Part shown: positions 34,996-48,465 of the stretch, one piece after another
Layout of the letters: each line of letters begins with the position of its first letter
How positions within the stretch are numbered: position 1 is the stretch's first letter
From: Emergomyces orientalis
Lineage: Eukaryota; Ascomycota; Eurotiomycetes; Onygenales; Ajellomycetaceae
Reading direction: 5' to 3'
Assembly: GCA_002110485.1 (NCBI GenBank)
Contig: MOWL01000001.1
Location: 868,001-932,000 of the forward strand
DNA length: 64,000 nucleotides
Made by a program: the position numbers and the translations under genes
Notes under the pieces: model-generated
Told to the model about the DNA's origin: nothing
The model's input: only the letters and a program-made list of their open reading frames with translations
Database searches by the model: none

Positions 34996-37213
34996 ATGTC
35001 TAATCCGTTTCAGTTCGGGACACCGTCAACATCGGGAGGTTCCAATACTCCTGCATTTGGTACGGCGAGCGCATCCCCATTTTCCCAACCCGCGTCCGGA
35101 AATACTGGTGGTCTCTTTGGAAATATAGGGGCAACACCAACAACAGCAACAACATCAGGTGCCTCTTCTGCACCTTTGTTTGGAGGCTTAACGACCCCCG
35201 CAACAGGGCAGACGGCTGCTTTGTTTGGCAGTCAAAGCTCGAAACCTACGTTTAGCGGAGTGTCAGCTACCCCTTCCACCAGCCCTTTTCCGAAACCTTC
35301 AAATCAAGGACAAAGTAGTGGACAAGCTCCGACGGCGGGCCTATTTGGAGCTGCAAGCCAGACTCCTAAACCAGCAGAGCCTGCATCATCTAGCCAGACG
35401 CAATCGGGATTATTTGGGGCATTAGGACAAATGACTCCAGCAACGAGCGGTTTGTTTGGTAACGCTACTCCAGCACCATCGGGTGGACCATCATTATTTG
35501 GCAACCTGTCTACTACACCCGCTGGACCCCCACCGCAGACCTCTGCTGGGCAGGGCCTTTTCACGACCCAAGCATCGACAAAACCGGGCGAGCCAGTACC
35601 ACTTTTCGGACAAAAGCCAAGCTCCTCTGCTCCCTTCGCAGGCCTAAGTGCAACCACGAGCGCCTTGTCGCCAGCAAACACCCCCACAACTACCGCAGCA
35701 GCACCAAGTTTTTTCCCAAACACTACTCAATCGCAAACACCAAGCGGAGGCAACTTATTCGCATCCCCAGCCACCAAAGGCCAGGGCGCGGAGGCAGGAA
35801 AATCAGATACAAAGCCCCCCCCCTTCGGCGCAGCCGGAACGTCAACCACTCCCCAGTCATCCGGTTTGCTATTCAATACCACCGGTACTTCGGGAGCTCA
35901 ATCATCACAGACGCCATTGAGCTTTCCTTCCTCCAAACCCGCCTCGAGTGCTTTTACACCAGCCACGATGTCAGAATCTGCCCAGAAGCCCCCGTTTGGA
36001 TCCCTTGGTGGTACGTCCGCCTCTACCTCTGCTCCGTCGACTTCAGCCACGACGACAGCGGCACCCGCTGATGGGCTGTTTTCCGGCCTAGGTACCCCGA
36101 AGACAAGTGCTCCCAAGGACTCAACTGCTCCGGCCACTTCATCTGGCCAACCTGTTGGTGGAATGTTCAACCTTAATAAACCGACAACCACAACAGCTCC
36201 AGCAACAACATCTGCTGCTGCTGGAACAGCAACTACCGCTGCTCCTGCAACAGGCACCACTGCTACCACTTCTAGTGCTGGTGCCACGACATCAACGGCT
36301 GCGACTGCCGGTAGTATTGGGGCGTCGACTGTAGGGCCACCTCCCCCAGCACAATCACGCCTGAAAAATAAAACCATGGATGAGATCATCACCCGCTGGG
36401 CCACTGATTTAACAAAATATCAAAAGGAATTCCAAGAACAAGCTGAACAGGTCGCCACATGGGATCGGATGCTTGTGGAAAATGGAACAAAGGTACAAAA
36501 ACTGTACGGCAATACCGTCGACGCGGAAAGGGCTACACAGGAAGTTGAACGCCAATTAGCATCTGTGGAGGGACAACAAGATGAATTGAGCTCGTGGCTC
36601 GATCGATACGAGCAAGAGGTTGAGGCTTTGTTGTCGAAACAGGTTGGGACTACGGATTCATTGCAAGGACCTGACCAAGAACGCGAACGAACGTAAGTAT
36701 AAATTGCTCCAATACCAAACCAGTCACATCATTTTAGGCTCTCCTAGTGCAAAACCATCATACTAAATAAACCCTGCACAGATACAAACTCGCGGAACGT
36801 CTATCTGAACGACTGAATGAAATGGGCCAAGACTTGACAAGCATGATCGAAGAAGTCAATTCCGCTTCGTCTACCTTGAGCAAGACCACCAAAGCCGACG
36901 AACCTGTATGTTCAATATAATATTATCTTTTATACCACAAAAACACCTTGTTTGCTAACCTAACCCGTTTTTCTTTTTCCAGATCTCCCAAATCGTCCGC
37001 ATCCTCAACTCGCACCTTTCCCAACTCCAACTCATCGACCAAGGCACGGCCGACTTGTATGCAAAAATTGCGGCGTCGCAAAAGCTAGGTGGCTCGCTTA
37101 GCGCCCATCAACATCAGGGCCCATACGGTCAGTATAGGAATGGAACTGGAACCTGGACGGGTGGCGGAGGTGCTGCAGATGATTTTTACAGAGCATATAT
37201 GGGTCGTCGGTAA
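34996..37213 (+). CDS. nsp1: Nucleoporin Nsp1 (Nup62 family)
   Basis: Three exons, 34996-36692, 36782-36905 and 36983-37213, give 683 aa. Nsp1 is an FG nucleoporin of the central channel and part of the Nsp1-Nup57-Nup49 and Nup82 complexes. Residues 1-455 are FG-repeat sequence (FQFG, GLFG, SLFG, GLFGA and similar) in a Ser/Thr/Pro/Ala/Gln background. From about residue 457 (KNKTMDEIITRWATDLTKYQ) the protein is a long coiled coil, the conserved Nsp1 C-terminal domain, and it ends DDFYRAYMGRR. The MSNPFQFG start is family-like. An upstream ATG in frame (34888) would add 36 residues but probably lies in a leader intron. Confidence 0.95.
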
Positions 37214-39013
37214 GGGGGTGGAAAAGTTGAAGGGCATTTTGTAATTTCTCTAAATAGTCAACCTACTACCTCTACGGGATTCATCAAGGTTATAGATATA
37301 CCCGAAATCTTGGGATCTTTTTCGTTTTCGTTTATGTTCTATTTCAATTTCGTTTCATTTTTTGTCCATTTTCGCTTTATAATAACCATTTTCCTTAAAA
37401 CAATCAAACCTTTGCACTTTCATCCCCGGCAAAATGTTGCTAAAATATGGCGGGGCTAGGATGTATATTTTGTCCCTTTCCTCCCTTTGCCCATTTCTTC
37501 GAGATGACATATAATCGCAGGTAATAACCATATACCCTCGTCTAAACAACCAAACCTTCCCATTTCCATAATGAAGAACTCCCACGTCACAGGCACAAAT
37601 TCCCGAGCCTCCCGGCATCAAAACATGTATCTCCCATTTATCTCCCTCTCTGATAATGCCACATGCATCTATAAACCAATTCATTTTGAAAACGGGATTC
37701 ACAAGAAGAATCATTCCCCCTAACCACCGCTGATATACTATATAGTTATATGCCACTAGCTAAAACCCATCAAACTGGAGGGCGATTCCAAGGGGGCTGG
37801 ATATTGAAAAGTATTCCCTCCTTCTTAACTTCTTGTTGAACACATGTTCGGCTAGCCCAGCGGCGGCCATTCATTATCGCCTCTTATCAAGGTCGTTATA
37901 GGATTGCAATAGTCTTCCGCGGTCCCAAGCGAGTGGATGCAACAAGAGGGACGGCGAAGAATGCATCATCCCAGGGGGTAGGGGGGCAGGGGGGAAGGGG
38001 CCTCCCATATGGGTTATCATCATTGTTATTTATGGCCCAATTTTCTTGATTGTTTCTTTGTGAATCACATAACTTATAACCGGGAGTTGATAAAGTAGCA
38101 ACCTTATATATCCACTAGAGCCTGTTGCCTCCCTGATAGCTCCTATGTCCAGAAACACCAAGGTTCTGCAGTGTAATTTTTGCTCTTCTCCCTACCACCC
38201 GGTGTTTCTTTCTTTTGCTGTTGTGTTCGAAGCAATGAAGAAAAAGATCTGGGATATGTGCCCAAGATCACCCTTTCTAGAATGAGCAAGAAGTAGACAA
38301 AAGCAACATGTTTGGCCATGGTAAAGAATGGCCTCGTAAATCGTACTGCACATCAAATACATCAATCCCCATCGATGGATACTGTCCGGGTGCCTTCAAT
38401 TTAAATCAATATATAACATCTCGTTAAAACGGCCAATGCCTACCTAGCTCCAATTCCCCATCCAAACGAGGGTATTGAACGCTGTTTACAAAGAATTAAA
38501 AAAAAAGAAAAGAAAAGAAAAGAAAGAGAAAAAGTGTATTTTCTTGATACTTAAGCTCTCTCCAAGCCCAAAAATGGAAAAAAGAAAAAGAAGAATAAAA
38601 GGAATATAACGAAGAAATAAAAAAATACTAGCTATCATATCACTACCGGAGGAGAAATCCATTTATATACAAAGATATATTCCAACTACCTTTCCACCTG
38701 TCGATGGTTTTAAGACCCGTTCATGTATGTATGTACGTATGCATGTTAAAAGAGAGGGGAGATGTTGATGACGATGACATTGATGATGGTAGCAGCGCAA
38801 AAAAAGGAAAAATCAGAAACGAAAAGAAGGGCAAAAGACAGGTGAGTTTTTTTATTTATTTCCCCCTCTTTCCATCTCCCTCATTTCAATCCCGACCCCT
38901 ACTGTTCATTTTCATTTTCATTTGCTTGTACAAAGTTGCGTTGCAGATATTAAGGTGCGCGGGGAAACGGAAAGCAGAATCAAAACTCCCAGAGGGTTGT
39001 TTTCATCTTAATT
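37214..39013. other. Convergent intergenic region
   Basis: A 1.8-kb spacer between Nsp1 and IF1. It includes G-rich (37975-37999), A-rich (38500-38630) and TATG-type repeats (38722-38744). A minus-strand frame at 37355-37756 begins at GTG and is discussed under rejected items. No supported gene. Confidence 0.5.
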
Positions 39014-39702
39014 TTAGTTCTGCTCACCACCGTGTTCCTTGGTGAGTTGCTCGCTGAAACGCAGGTTATATCGTTAGTATAATATACAGCTTGTACAGTT
39101 TTGCAATAAATACAGAGGGGCTAGGAGCGACGTTAAAATAATAAAAATAAGGGTACGTACATATGAGCATCAAGCTCATCCAGATGCTGGCGCTGCTGCT
39201 TCAGCTTTTCTCTCAAGTTTCGCAACCTGTTCGACAAGTTTTCCCATATTTTAGTAAAGAAGCAATATCATTTTTACCCAAATTTTCAGGCCTGAGTTTT
39301 GTTTCCTGACCCCCCCCCCCCCCCAACTCCCCCGGACACCCCCCGCGCAGAAAAGGGGGGGGGGGGGACAAGAAAGAGAGGGCAACGTACTTTTCCATTT
39401 CCCGTTGCTTGATATAAATGGCTTCATCGGCAGCTTCTTTCTTGCTCCATGAATTACTATTGTTCAATAAAAGTGTATCCATTAGTTTCCTGGTTCAAGA
39501 ATAATGTTTTCCTTTCTTTCTTCTTTACGAGAAGCTCTCTCGGGACGAGTTGATGAAAGGTAACGTACCCAGTAGACATTTTCCCAGTAGATCTGGGAGC
39601 ACCAACATCACCTTCACCCATTCTTGCGGCGGCAACGGAAAACGACCGGTTGAGAGGCAGCTGGCTAGCGCGGAGGAGAGGTCTGGCAGCTTGACGCAGC
39701 AT
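39014..39702 (-). CDS. inh1: Mitochondrial F1Fo-ATPase inhibitor (IF1/Inh1)
   Basis: Four exons: 39702..39569, 39456..39391, 39226..39161 and 39053..39014, giving 101 aa. IF1 blocks ATP hydrolysis by the F1 sector when the matrix is de-energised and acidic. The first 28 residues are a mitochondrial presequence (MLRQAARPLLRASQLPLNR). The inhibitory region follows (MGEGDVGAPRSTGKMSTG, NSWSKKEAADEAIYIKQ), then a coiled coil (LRNLREKLKQQRQHLDELD) and the end EQLTKEHGGEQN. Every exon join is in frame and rebuilds the family sequence. Intron 2 (39227-39390) contains a C15 and a G13 tract on the + strand, described under findings. A methionine further upstream would add 29 Ser/Pro-rich residues and is less likely. 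Confidence 0.93.
39310..39367. repeat. Facing C15 and G13 homopolymers in an IF1 intron
   Basis: C-run at 39310-39324 and G-run at 39355-39367, separated by 30 bp that are also C-rich. Both lie inside intron 2 of the IF1 gene. Confidence 0.9.
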
Positions 39703-42035
39703 GTTGATGGTGGTGCGAGGTAGCTGTTTGTGAGGAAGGGGGGGAACTGCTGAGAAGAGGAAGGGTGAGTAAGAGGAGGAGATCTGCAAGCTTATTCGTC
39801 AGAGATTGGCCTTCAACAATTGCTAGGGCTTGTTTCTTAGAGAGCGTTCGTACATTTAATTTGAGTGTGAGTTAGGTGTTTGTTTGAGGGACGAGCAAAT
39901 GCAGGGCGTCAAAGGCTCTTAGTTGTTGGCTTTGTTCCAGGAAACTTGGAGGATGAGGCTAGCTTCCTTCGGCAAAGCAAACTTTGGAAGCGGCTTGCGG
40001 CGCGTCATTGCTGACTCATCCTGTGTTCTACGTCACATGATATGGTTCTCTTGCCACAGTTGAGGGAGGAGTCACGGGTCTTGGGAGATAATTCGCTAGG
40101 GAAGCAAGCCAAAGTGGCACACTGCTGCAATTATTTAATACTATCTTCTATGGGTTAGATCTACTGTGCAGGAAATAGCCAGTGCGGAAGTCGGCCCAGC
40201 ACATACAGCAAAGCGAAGAGGGAATGATTATGGTGACGAAATGTTGCCCGATTTTTGGATCTTAAAGAATGAGGCTTATATAGATGCGGATATGCAGAAA
40301 GCTACCTTTAACTGGTAGGTATAGGAACAGGCAAAAGAATTTCCTGCTCCGATTTTCTCTGGATGTTCCCATTTTTCTCTCTTCTCTTCTTGCCTAGAAC
40401 GCATCTTTTTCCTGGTAACTTTGTTGTTGATACTCCAGGCTGGGTAGGATGTGTTTCAAGTGGAGCGGGGGTTAAGGTGGGGAACAAATTGATTCTTCCA
40501 GTTTCTACCAAGGAGACACGCCACGCCGAGTAATATGATACACATTGTGCTGATTCCTCCCTACCCGTCGCCTTAACAACCTGAAGAAGTGGGAAAAAAG
40601 GAGATGTTTGCCGTCACGGTGTATCTCTCGCTATGCGAATAGTGAATAAGAAAAATGCTAGCAATTGGCAACTGCACGTCGAGGTAAAGAAATACGCCCT
40701 GTTATGCACAGCGCTTCTTAGCGTTGAAATCTTGCCTAGGGCACAAGGCCCAGTCAATGTTTGTTCAACAGCTGGCATCCATTGGGGTGTTTCTTCAGAT
40801 CTCGATAAGAACCACTGCTTTGAATGTGAGCTCTCTCTGCTCGATACAAGGTTGGGAATACTTAAAACAGTCTGAAAGATACTGCCAGACATATAAATGT
40901 ATATACATATATATTTAGCAGCAGTGGGACAGATTTGCTGAAGGCATGCAGACGGTCGCCTATCAGGCCGTGCCGTGGTGGAATTTTCGCAATTTTCCAG
41001 GTTTCATATTGGCCAGAAACGTAGAAGTAGAGGTTGTGGGATATCAACAGAAGTAAAGAAACACAGCACCTAAAGGTATAATCAAACTACAAATATCAGT
41101 ATATAATTATTTCAAATCTACAAGCCGTAGTGGTATGGAAAGGAATGTGTGTACACAGTGTGCCTTTTCGTCGTGTTGGGCGAGAGCGCTGGTCCCCTGG
41201 GGTGTTGTGTTGGAGTTGCCCAAACAGGACAGAACCTGCTGCTGACTACTCCTCACGCCTCCTCACCTGATCCACCCTCACTCACCCTCACCCTCACTAA
41301 CCCAATTCCATTTCTTTCTTCTATCTTCAACCTCCTCCTTCTTCCCCCAATTATTCCAACTCTCTCCCTATCCATCTCTGCCCACCACAACGCCCGCTGC
41401 TCGATCTGCCTCCCATTCCCCTTCTCCTGTTTTCCAACTACCGCTCTTCTCAAATACTTTGATCTTTTGTCCGCCTTTTGTTTTTTTCACATCGCGTTAT
41501 CTGTCCCAGGTAAGAGCATCTCTTGTTTGTGTGTGTGTAATTTCGACTGCCTTGCCTCAGCAACTGGCTTCAAACGCTGCTTCAACACCACTAGTATCTC
41601 CGTCTAAACCTATCTGTTATCGAATCGCATTCCTCTGATAGCTTTCGCCCATATCTATATTCCTGTCATCTTTCCAGCTCCTCCGCTATTCATTGTATTC
41701 CCCTTTCTTCTTGGTTGAGTTCTGCGGTCCCACAGTAACCTCTGGACCGCGTCGGAAACTTCCAAGCAATACACTACGCTACCCCTGCATTACCCCATCT
41801 CCTTCAACCCATATTACCTATATTACAGCTCCATTTTGCGCATTTGCTTTTTATTTTTGATACTATGTCCAAGAAGCCCAGAAATGCGATAAACCCCTCG
41901 TGTCCCGCCAACCCCTCTTTGCCCTTTCTTTCTCCATTTTCATGGCACCCTGAGACCTGCAGCTGAAAACGTTAATCATCCAACCCCTATCTACCTCGCG
42001 CTAACGTATATCGATTTTAGGAACATTGATTCATA
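39703..42035. other. Divergent intergenic region and 14-3-3 leader
   Basis: A 2.3-kb head-to-head spacer. From about 41240 the + strand is strongly CT-rich, typical of a fungal promoter and leader. A probable 511-bp leader intron of the 14-3-3 gene runs from GTAAGA at 41510 to TTTTAG at 42020. Open stretches at 40308-40892 and 41149-41607 show no family resemblance. Confidence 0.45.
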
Positions 42036-43148
<1,113 letters not shown>

Positions 43149-46100
43149 ACCGGGGGGAAATGAACAAATATTTTTGCTGTTTTTTTAGATCGGAGGAGTG
43201 GATACAAAGGAAGCTTTGTGTGTCTTTTGCTATTTTGCCCGTCTTTCTCGAAATTATTCGTGTTCTTCCCTATTTAGCTATCTCAAAAACCCCGCACCGG
43301 CACTTGATCACCCTTCCCATCAACCCACCTGTCAAACCTCTCATACACTCACTCTCTCTCAATCTCCCACTCTCATTCCTCCTTGATTTTAGCGGCTGGG
43401 AAAGTTCTACTACTACTTTTTTATTTTCCCCGTTTTTTTTTTTATCTTTTCCAATTTTTTTTTCTCCTTCTCCCACTTTTTCTTTCGTATTATTGAAAAC
43501 CAAAAAGCCGATCGATCGATTGAGTGAAAAAACGCATAACATTCTTCGAGGATTCATCCCCCTTCCCCCCCCCTTTTCCCCCCAAAATTAGTTGTTATTT
43601 TTTGTTTTTTTGATAAAGTGGGTTAAAGTAGGTAGAAACTTGGGGCTCTCATCAACGTTTCGGACTCACCACCACCAATCTACAAACAACTCCTGCACCA
43701 AACCAACCCCCCTTGCTACAAAATAAGAAAAATGCAATATCACAGATATTTATATTTATTTCCTTACCCGTCTTCAAAAAAAGAAGAATAAAAAGGGAAA
43801 AAGCAGGAATAAAGAGAGGAGGGAGGGGGGAAGGGCTAATCCCTTTCTCTTTTTGGACGTAGTCTCGAGTCAATACCGCTGTCTCATGTGCTATGTGATA
43901 TTAAAGTTATATCTGCAGCTTTTTGCCGGAGGTGTTTAAATGCATGTATGTATATCATCGCTCTATATGCAACTGGAAGCTGTGGTGGATTGATTCGGTT
44001 TAAAATTCATATTTTATTATACTTTGTTTGTCATGTTGACACCTGATATTTTCTATACGCCAAGGCCCCTCTACTGTTTTTCTACTTCCCTTGCTTCCTT
44101 GGTCCTGTTGTTGTTATGTTTCTGCTATACTAGTGTTGTCTACTGCTGCTAAAACAGTTGTATACCACTCTTCAGTGGACTCCATACACGAGTGTTTAGG
44201 TAGTGTATGGTGACTCTCTAAAGATTTTCTAATAGGGCCCCTTCTAACTATACTGACATAGATAGGGTATTTAGTAGCGGTTGAAAAAAAAAAAAAAATG
44301 AAAAAAAAAGGGAGAGGCAAAATGGTTTACCCAAGAGGGGAATGAGCATTTTCCTCCACCCTCTCCGGTCCAACCCTCCCCCCCCGGGGCCCACCTTCCG
44401 CCCCATTCATCTCTCTATCTATCAAACCTACCTGATTTTAAGCTATTTTTATTCCTATGTTCAGGTGTGTCTCCATCTTCTATCTCCCTCGTCTCTTTTT
44501 CCTCCGAATATTTCCTCCTGGCTCCCCGCTCCCGTCTGTTCTGTTCTGAGAAATAGATGTTAAGTACAGTACAACCAGCCAACGAACAGAAGGAGGAAAC
44601 GGAACACGAGAGCATGCTATACATTAGCTCTTTGTTTACCCTGTAAATAACAGGAGAAGAGTAGGGACGACCAACCATATGTCCCCTGTATAGGTAGTAT
44701 CCATAGGGAGAGGTGGGTGAGCGAGAAAGTCGCGAGTTAAAGTTTACGATATAGAGCGCCCTGCATTTTATATAAGTTACCCAGATTCGTAGTTTGATTT
44801 TGATTGGTGCACATGCCCCTCCCCCTTTTCTCCCTCAAACCTCTTCTTTTGATTTCCCAAGTAGCATATTCAAAAGCAAAGTGAGTCGCATATCTGATAT
44901 TCCTTTTATTCTCCATTCGTTTTTCCGGTCCTTGTACTCATTCATGGAAGGCCTTGAGGAGTGAGTAGGTAGGTACCTCTCCCTTCATTCATGGTATATC
45001 AACTTAAAGCTACCTAGTAGGTACTGTAGAACGAACAACCTTCACTCATTTTCTTCTTCTTCTTTTTATTTCCATTTCCGTCTTCTGAGGTAGCTTCATC
45101 GAATCAAACCCCTAGGTAGTACGCCCCCTTCGCCTTCGCGTAACTCCTCCGAAAGTTTTTTCCAAGGTATACGACCACAAAAGCAGCGTACATATATTGT
45201 ATGTTAAAAAAAATTAGCCGCCCGGTTAGGTTGTATACGGTACCTTTGTCAGGTTTTTTTTTTTTTTTTTTTCTTTTTCCAGAGACGGAACTGCCTCACT
45301 CCGCCTAAAGTAAATAAATAAGCTTGAGCCAGGAGGAATTAGGATCGCAGAGGGGACAAGCAGCGTAGGACAGCTGAAAAATAACATATACAGGTTCGCC
45401 TTTTATGCCAATATATATTTTCATCTTTTTTTATTTGATTTTAACCTCTGCTCCCTGACCTCGTCCGCTTTTCGCTTCCGCCTACCCCTAAGTGATATGA
45501 CAATGTAAGTTGAAATGAACATGCTTCGTAACTCGTAAGTAGGCATTAGACATTTCATTATTGCTGGGAGAAAAAAAAAAGTTGAAATAAAAAGGATATA
45601 AGAGAAAGGAGCAGGTTGATAAAAGAGGCTTGATATAGTAATGTAAGCACACCCCTCATAAAAACGATGAGTAAGGGCAAAAACCCCCAAAAAAATTCAA
45701 AAATCAAAATTCAAAATAGGGGGACAGAGAACAAGGAATCTCGTCAAATGGCTTGACGGCTCTCTCAGACCTGGGCAGGATGGGGTACCAAGGTCAAACA
45801 GGGCCGGTCCAAATTGTTTGTTTGTTTTGTTGATTTGACTAGATAGATCTATTTGTTTTGTTTTCTTGCTTGTTTTGGGGTTGGATGGTTGGCTGTTTGG
45901 GGTGCCGCGCACGAGTTTGCGATGAATGGGTGGGTGTATGTTGCTGCTGTTGACATTCGAAAGCGGGGGAAAATAGATAGGAAATCATAAGAAGAGGGGG
46001 TAATATGCATTGCGCTTTGAATCTAATGCACATAATAATCAAGTAAAAGGGGTCATTTCACTGAATTCCCTCTGAAACCCCCCCCTATTCCGTACAAATG

Positions 46101-47761
46101 AAAGAAAGAAAACAAGTTGTAAAAAATGGGACGAAAAATGAAGCAAAGCGGTATTGGTCAAAAGATATTGAGCAGTAGCAGCAATAGGAGCAGTAGCAGC
46201 GGCATCGGGGGTAGTTTAATAAGAAAATAATGAAGTAAAATATAAATATAAAAAAATATAAAAAAAGCTGAAGGATATAATAATGGTATTTATTTCTTTT
46301 CATCGAACCCGAAGAAATGAGAGATATATATATATTGTTTTTTTGTTTTGCTTGTCTCTTTGAGGGGAGGGTTTTCTGGGGGAAACCCTTCCATGCGAAA
46401 GCCCCTAATTCCCATGTTTCGAAAGAATTATCACAAATAATAAAAAGAGGGAAAAAAGTTCACCAAGCCCTTCACACACACACATAAAACTCCATCAAGC
46501 ACGCCTGGTGTGGGTTTCCCGACATGTTTGTAACAAAAGGTCGGAAAAGAGAAAAGAAGAAGAAAAGTAAGAAAAAAAATTCAACGCCTCTGCTCGAGAG
46601 CCAATAAAACTGTAGAAGAGAACTAAAAGAAAAAGAAGGGAAAAAAACCAGAATGAATAACAAAATAGCAAGCAGAATCTGTAAAAAAATAAAATAAAAA
46701 AATAAATGCTCCGCAAGTAACGGTCTGAAGAAAATGGAAATCATACACGGTACAGGTGAAGATTAAGTATGGTTAGAGGGATATTGGTGGGGGGGGGAGA
46801 ATATATCGCACTCCTTATTCAGCAGGGGGTCGGAAAGCATAGAAAAGAGTAAAAGAGTTGCATTTGTCTCAGTCTCAGCCGAGATTGAACGTATTTATGT
46901 GCAAACCGATGCAGAAAGCTAGATCCGTCTCCTAATCGATCCAGTGACAGGGTTGTCAACGGCAACAGTAGCTACTACTTATCGACCAGAACGCATAGGC
47001 GCATAGTGTGTCGATTGAGAGCTACGTAGACCATGCGCGCCATCACTGGTTCGGATCGCAAGCGCATTCGCGTGAGATAAGACGGAAAAACAAAATAGAT
47101 ATTAGGAGCCAGCATAGCCACAAAGAAACCCGGCATTTTTTGGGACGATTTATGTTATATTTTTTGGACCAGGGTGATAGTCACATGCCCACTAGCTGGA
47201 CTTGCCACTGGCCAAAGGAATGCCTGGATTGATCTCGCGTTGGCGATACCTGCTCTTCCTTTCTATTTCCGCACCAGTCACGACTGGTGGGAAGATGGGA
47301 TAAAAGCATAAAGAAGCAAGCAAACTTGCTATGTCTAAACTGACGGGGTATCTTGGATCGAGGGCGCGATTCTAACGAGATGTATAAAACTCGTTCGTAA
47401 TCGGCCAATAACGATAAGAACACGTCGCTCAAGAAATGAATGACTAAAGTAATGCGTTGCAGTCGACTTTCGGGGGGGGGGGGGGGGGGGGGGTTGGTTT
47501 CGGAAGTACAGACTCCGCAGGATTAAGAAGATTAAAGGTGTATTATAGGCGATAATAAAGGCTATGCTAACGCTGCTGATCGAGGGTCGTAATGCGTAAC
47601 AATATCATGAATGGATCGAAGATAGTTCGTGGGTTTATGAGTCGCTGTGCCCTCATCCTGGTCGTCGACGACCAAGGGAACAACTATTCGTGTATTTCGT
47701 GGGGGAAGAAGGGAAAGAAGGAATGGTAGGCGTATTTCAACCTCCCTCCGGATATAACCGA
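43149..47761. other. 4.6-kb gene-poor intergenic region
   Basis: 3' flanks of converging genes. It contains T-runs (43430-43470; 19 T at 45254-45272), A-runs, several CCTAGGTA/TAGGTACCT-type motifs (44960-45120) and a G22 tract. No open frame has protein-like composition on either strand; the longer ones, at 45421-45690 and 46472-46744, are low-complexity Phe/Leu/Ser stretches read from A/T-rich DNA. Confidence 0.5.
47472..47493. repeat. G22 homopolymer
   Basis: Twenty-two consecutive G on the + strand, 270 bp beyond the stop codon of the SCOCO-type gene. Confidence 0.85.
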
Positions 47762-48465
47762 TCACTTTTGTGGTTTCTTTCCTTTCCCGACACCACTGGT
47801 TGATGTAACCTCCGTCTTAGCGGACATCGTTCGTGTGAGGCCACCGATATAGTCCTGTAGGAATCGATTTTCGTTTTCTAGTTTGTCGTGGTCTGACTTG
47901 ACCTCATCAATACGCTCTGCGAGGGCCTGCAGTGATGACTGTAAAGTATTTGCTTGTCTACGTAGAAGGCATCGTGTTAGCAGCAGAAATCGAAGAACAA
48001 ATCGAAGAACGTGGCCATGCTGCTGTGGAAATAAACCAGGATGGCAAAAGAGAGCGCGAAACAAAAGGTATGGAGGGTATGTGGGATGAGTCCACTATTT
48101 ATCAAGTGTGCTCAAGTGTGCTTTAGCGAAACTCACTTTTGCAAGGCCTCTCTAGCTTCTCTGCTGAGTTTCTCAACATCTGCAGAGTTCCTTCTTGGAC
48201 TCATGGCACGAGCGTCGTCCGGGGGGAATTCCTCCTCCTCGATCTCAATTTCGGGGTGGTCGCGGGGAACCAAAATGGATGCACTGGGTTTCCGACTCGC
48301 CAAACGGGGACGGTCGGCCCTGGATTTTCGATCATGTTCAGTATCCGATATTGAGGATGAGGACGACGAAAGAGACGAGACATGCACGCTGTTGATATTC
48401 TCGTTGGGAGATGGCATTGCCGGCACTGGATCTGATCTATTATCCACACCAGTTCCAACAGCCAT
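47762..48465 (-). CDS. Short coiled-coil (SCOCO/Slo1 family) protein
   Basis: Two exons, 48465..48137 and 47957..47762, give 174 aa, joined across a 179-bp GTGAGT..GTAG intron. The N-terminal half is disordered, Ser-rich and acidic (SSLSSSSSSISD, EIEIEEEEFPPDDARAMSP). The second exon encodes a single coiled coil ending in KLENENRFLQDYIGGL, which matches the SCOCO signature. Family members bind Arl1/Arl3-type small GTPases at the Golgi; that role is inferred. The C-terminus is Lys-rich (GKGKKPQK). Confidence 0.8.

Noticed and set aside
35304..36404. Long minus-strand frames antisense to Nsp1
   Set aside because: Shadows of the FG/Ser/Thr/Ala repeat codons; no independent gene features.
37355..37756. 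133-codon minus-strand frame antisense to the Nsp1 3' flank
   Set aside because: Opens at GTG, first ATG at codon 15; no family resemblance and it lies in probable 3' UTR. Kept only as a curiosity.
47271..47290. CACCAGTC-AC-GACTGGTG near-palindrome
   Set aside because: A 2-nt loop cannot form a good RNA hairpin, and there is no context to suggest a binding site.
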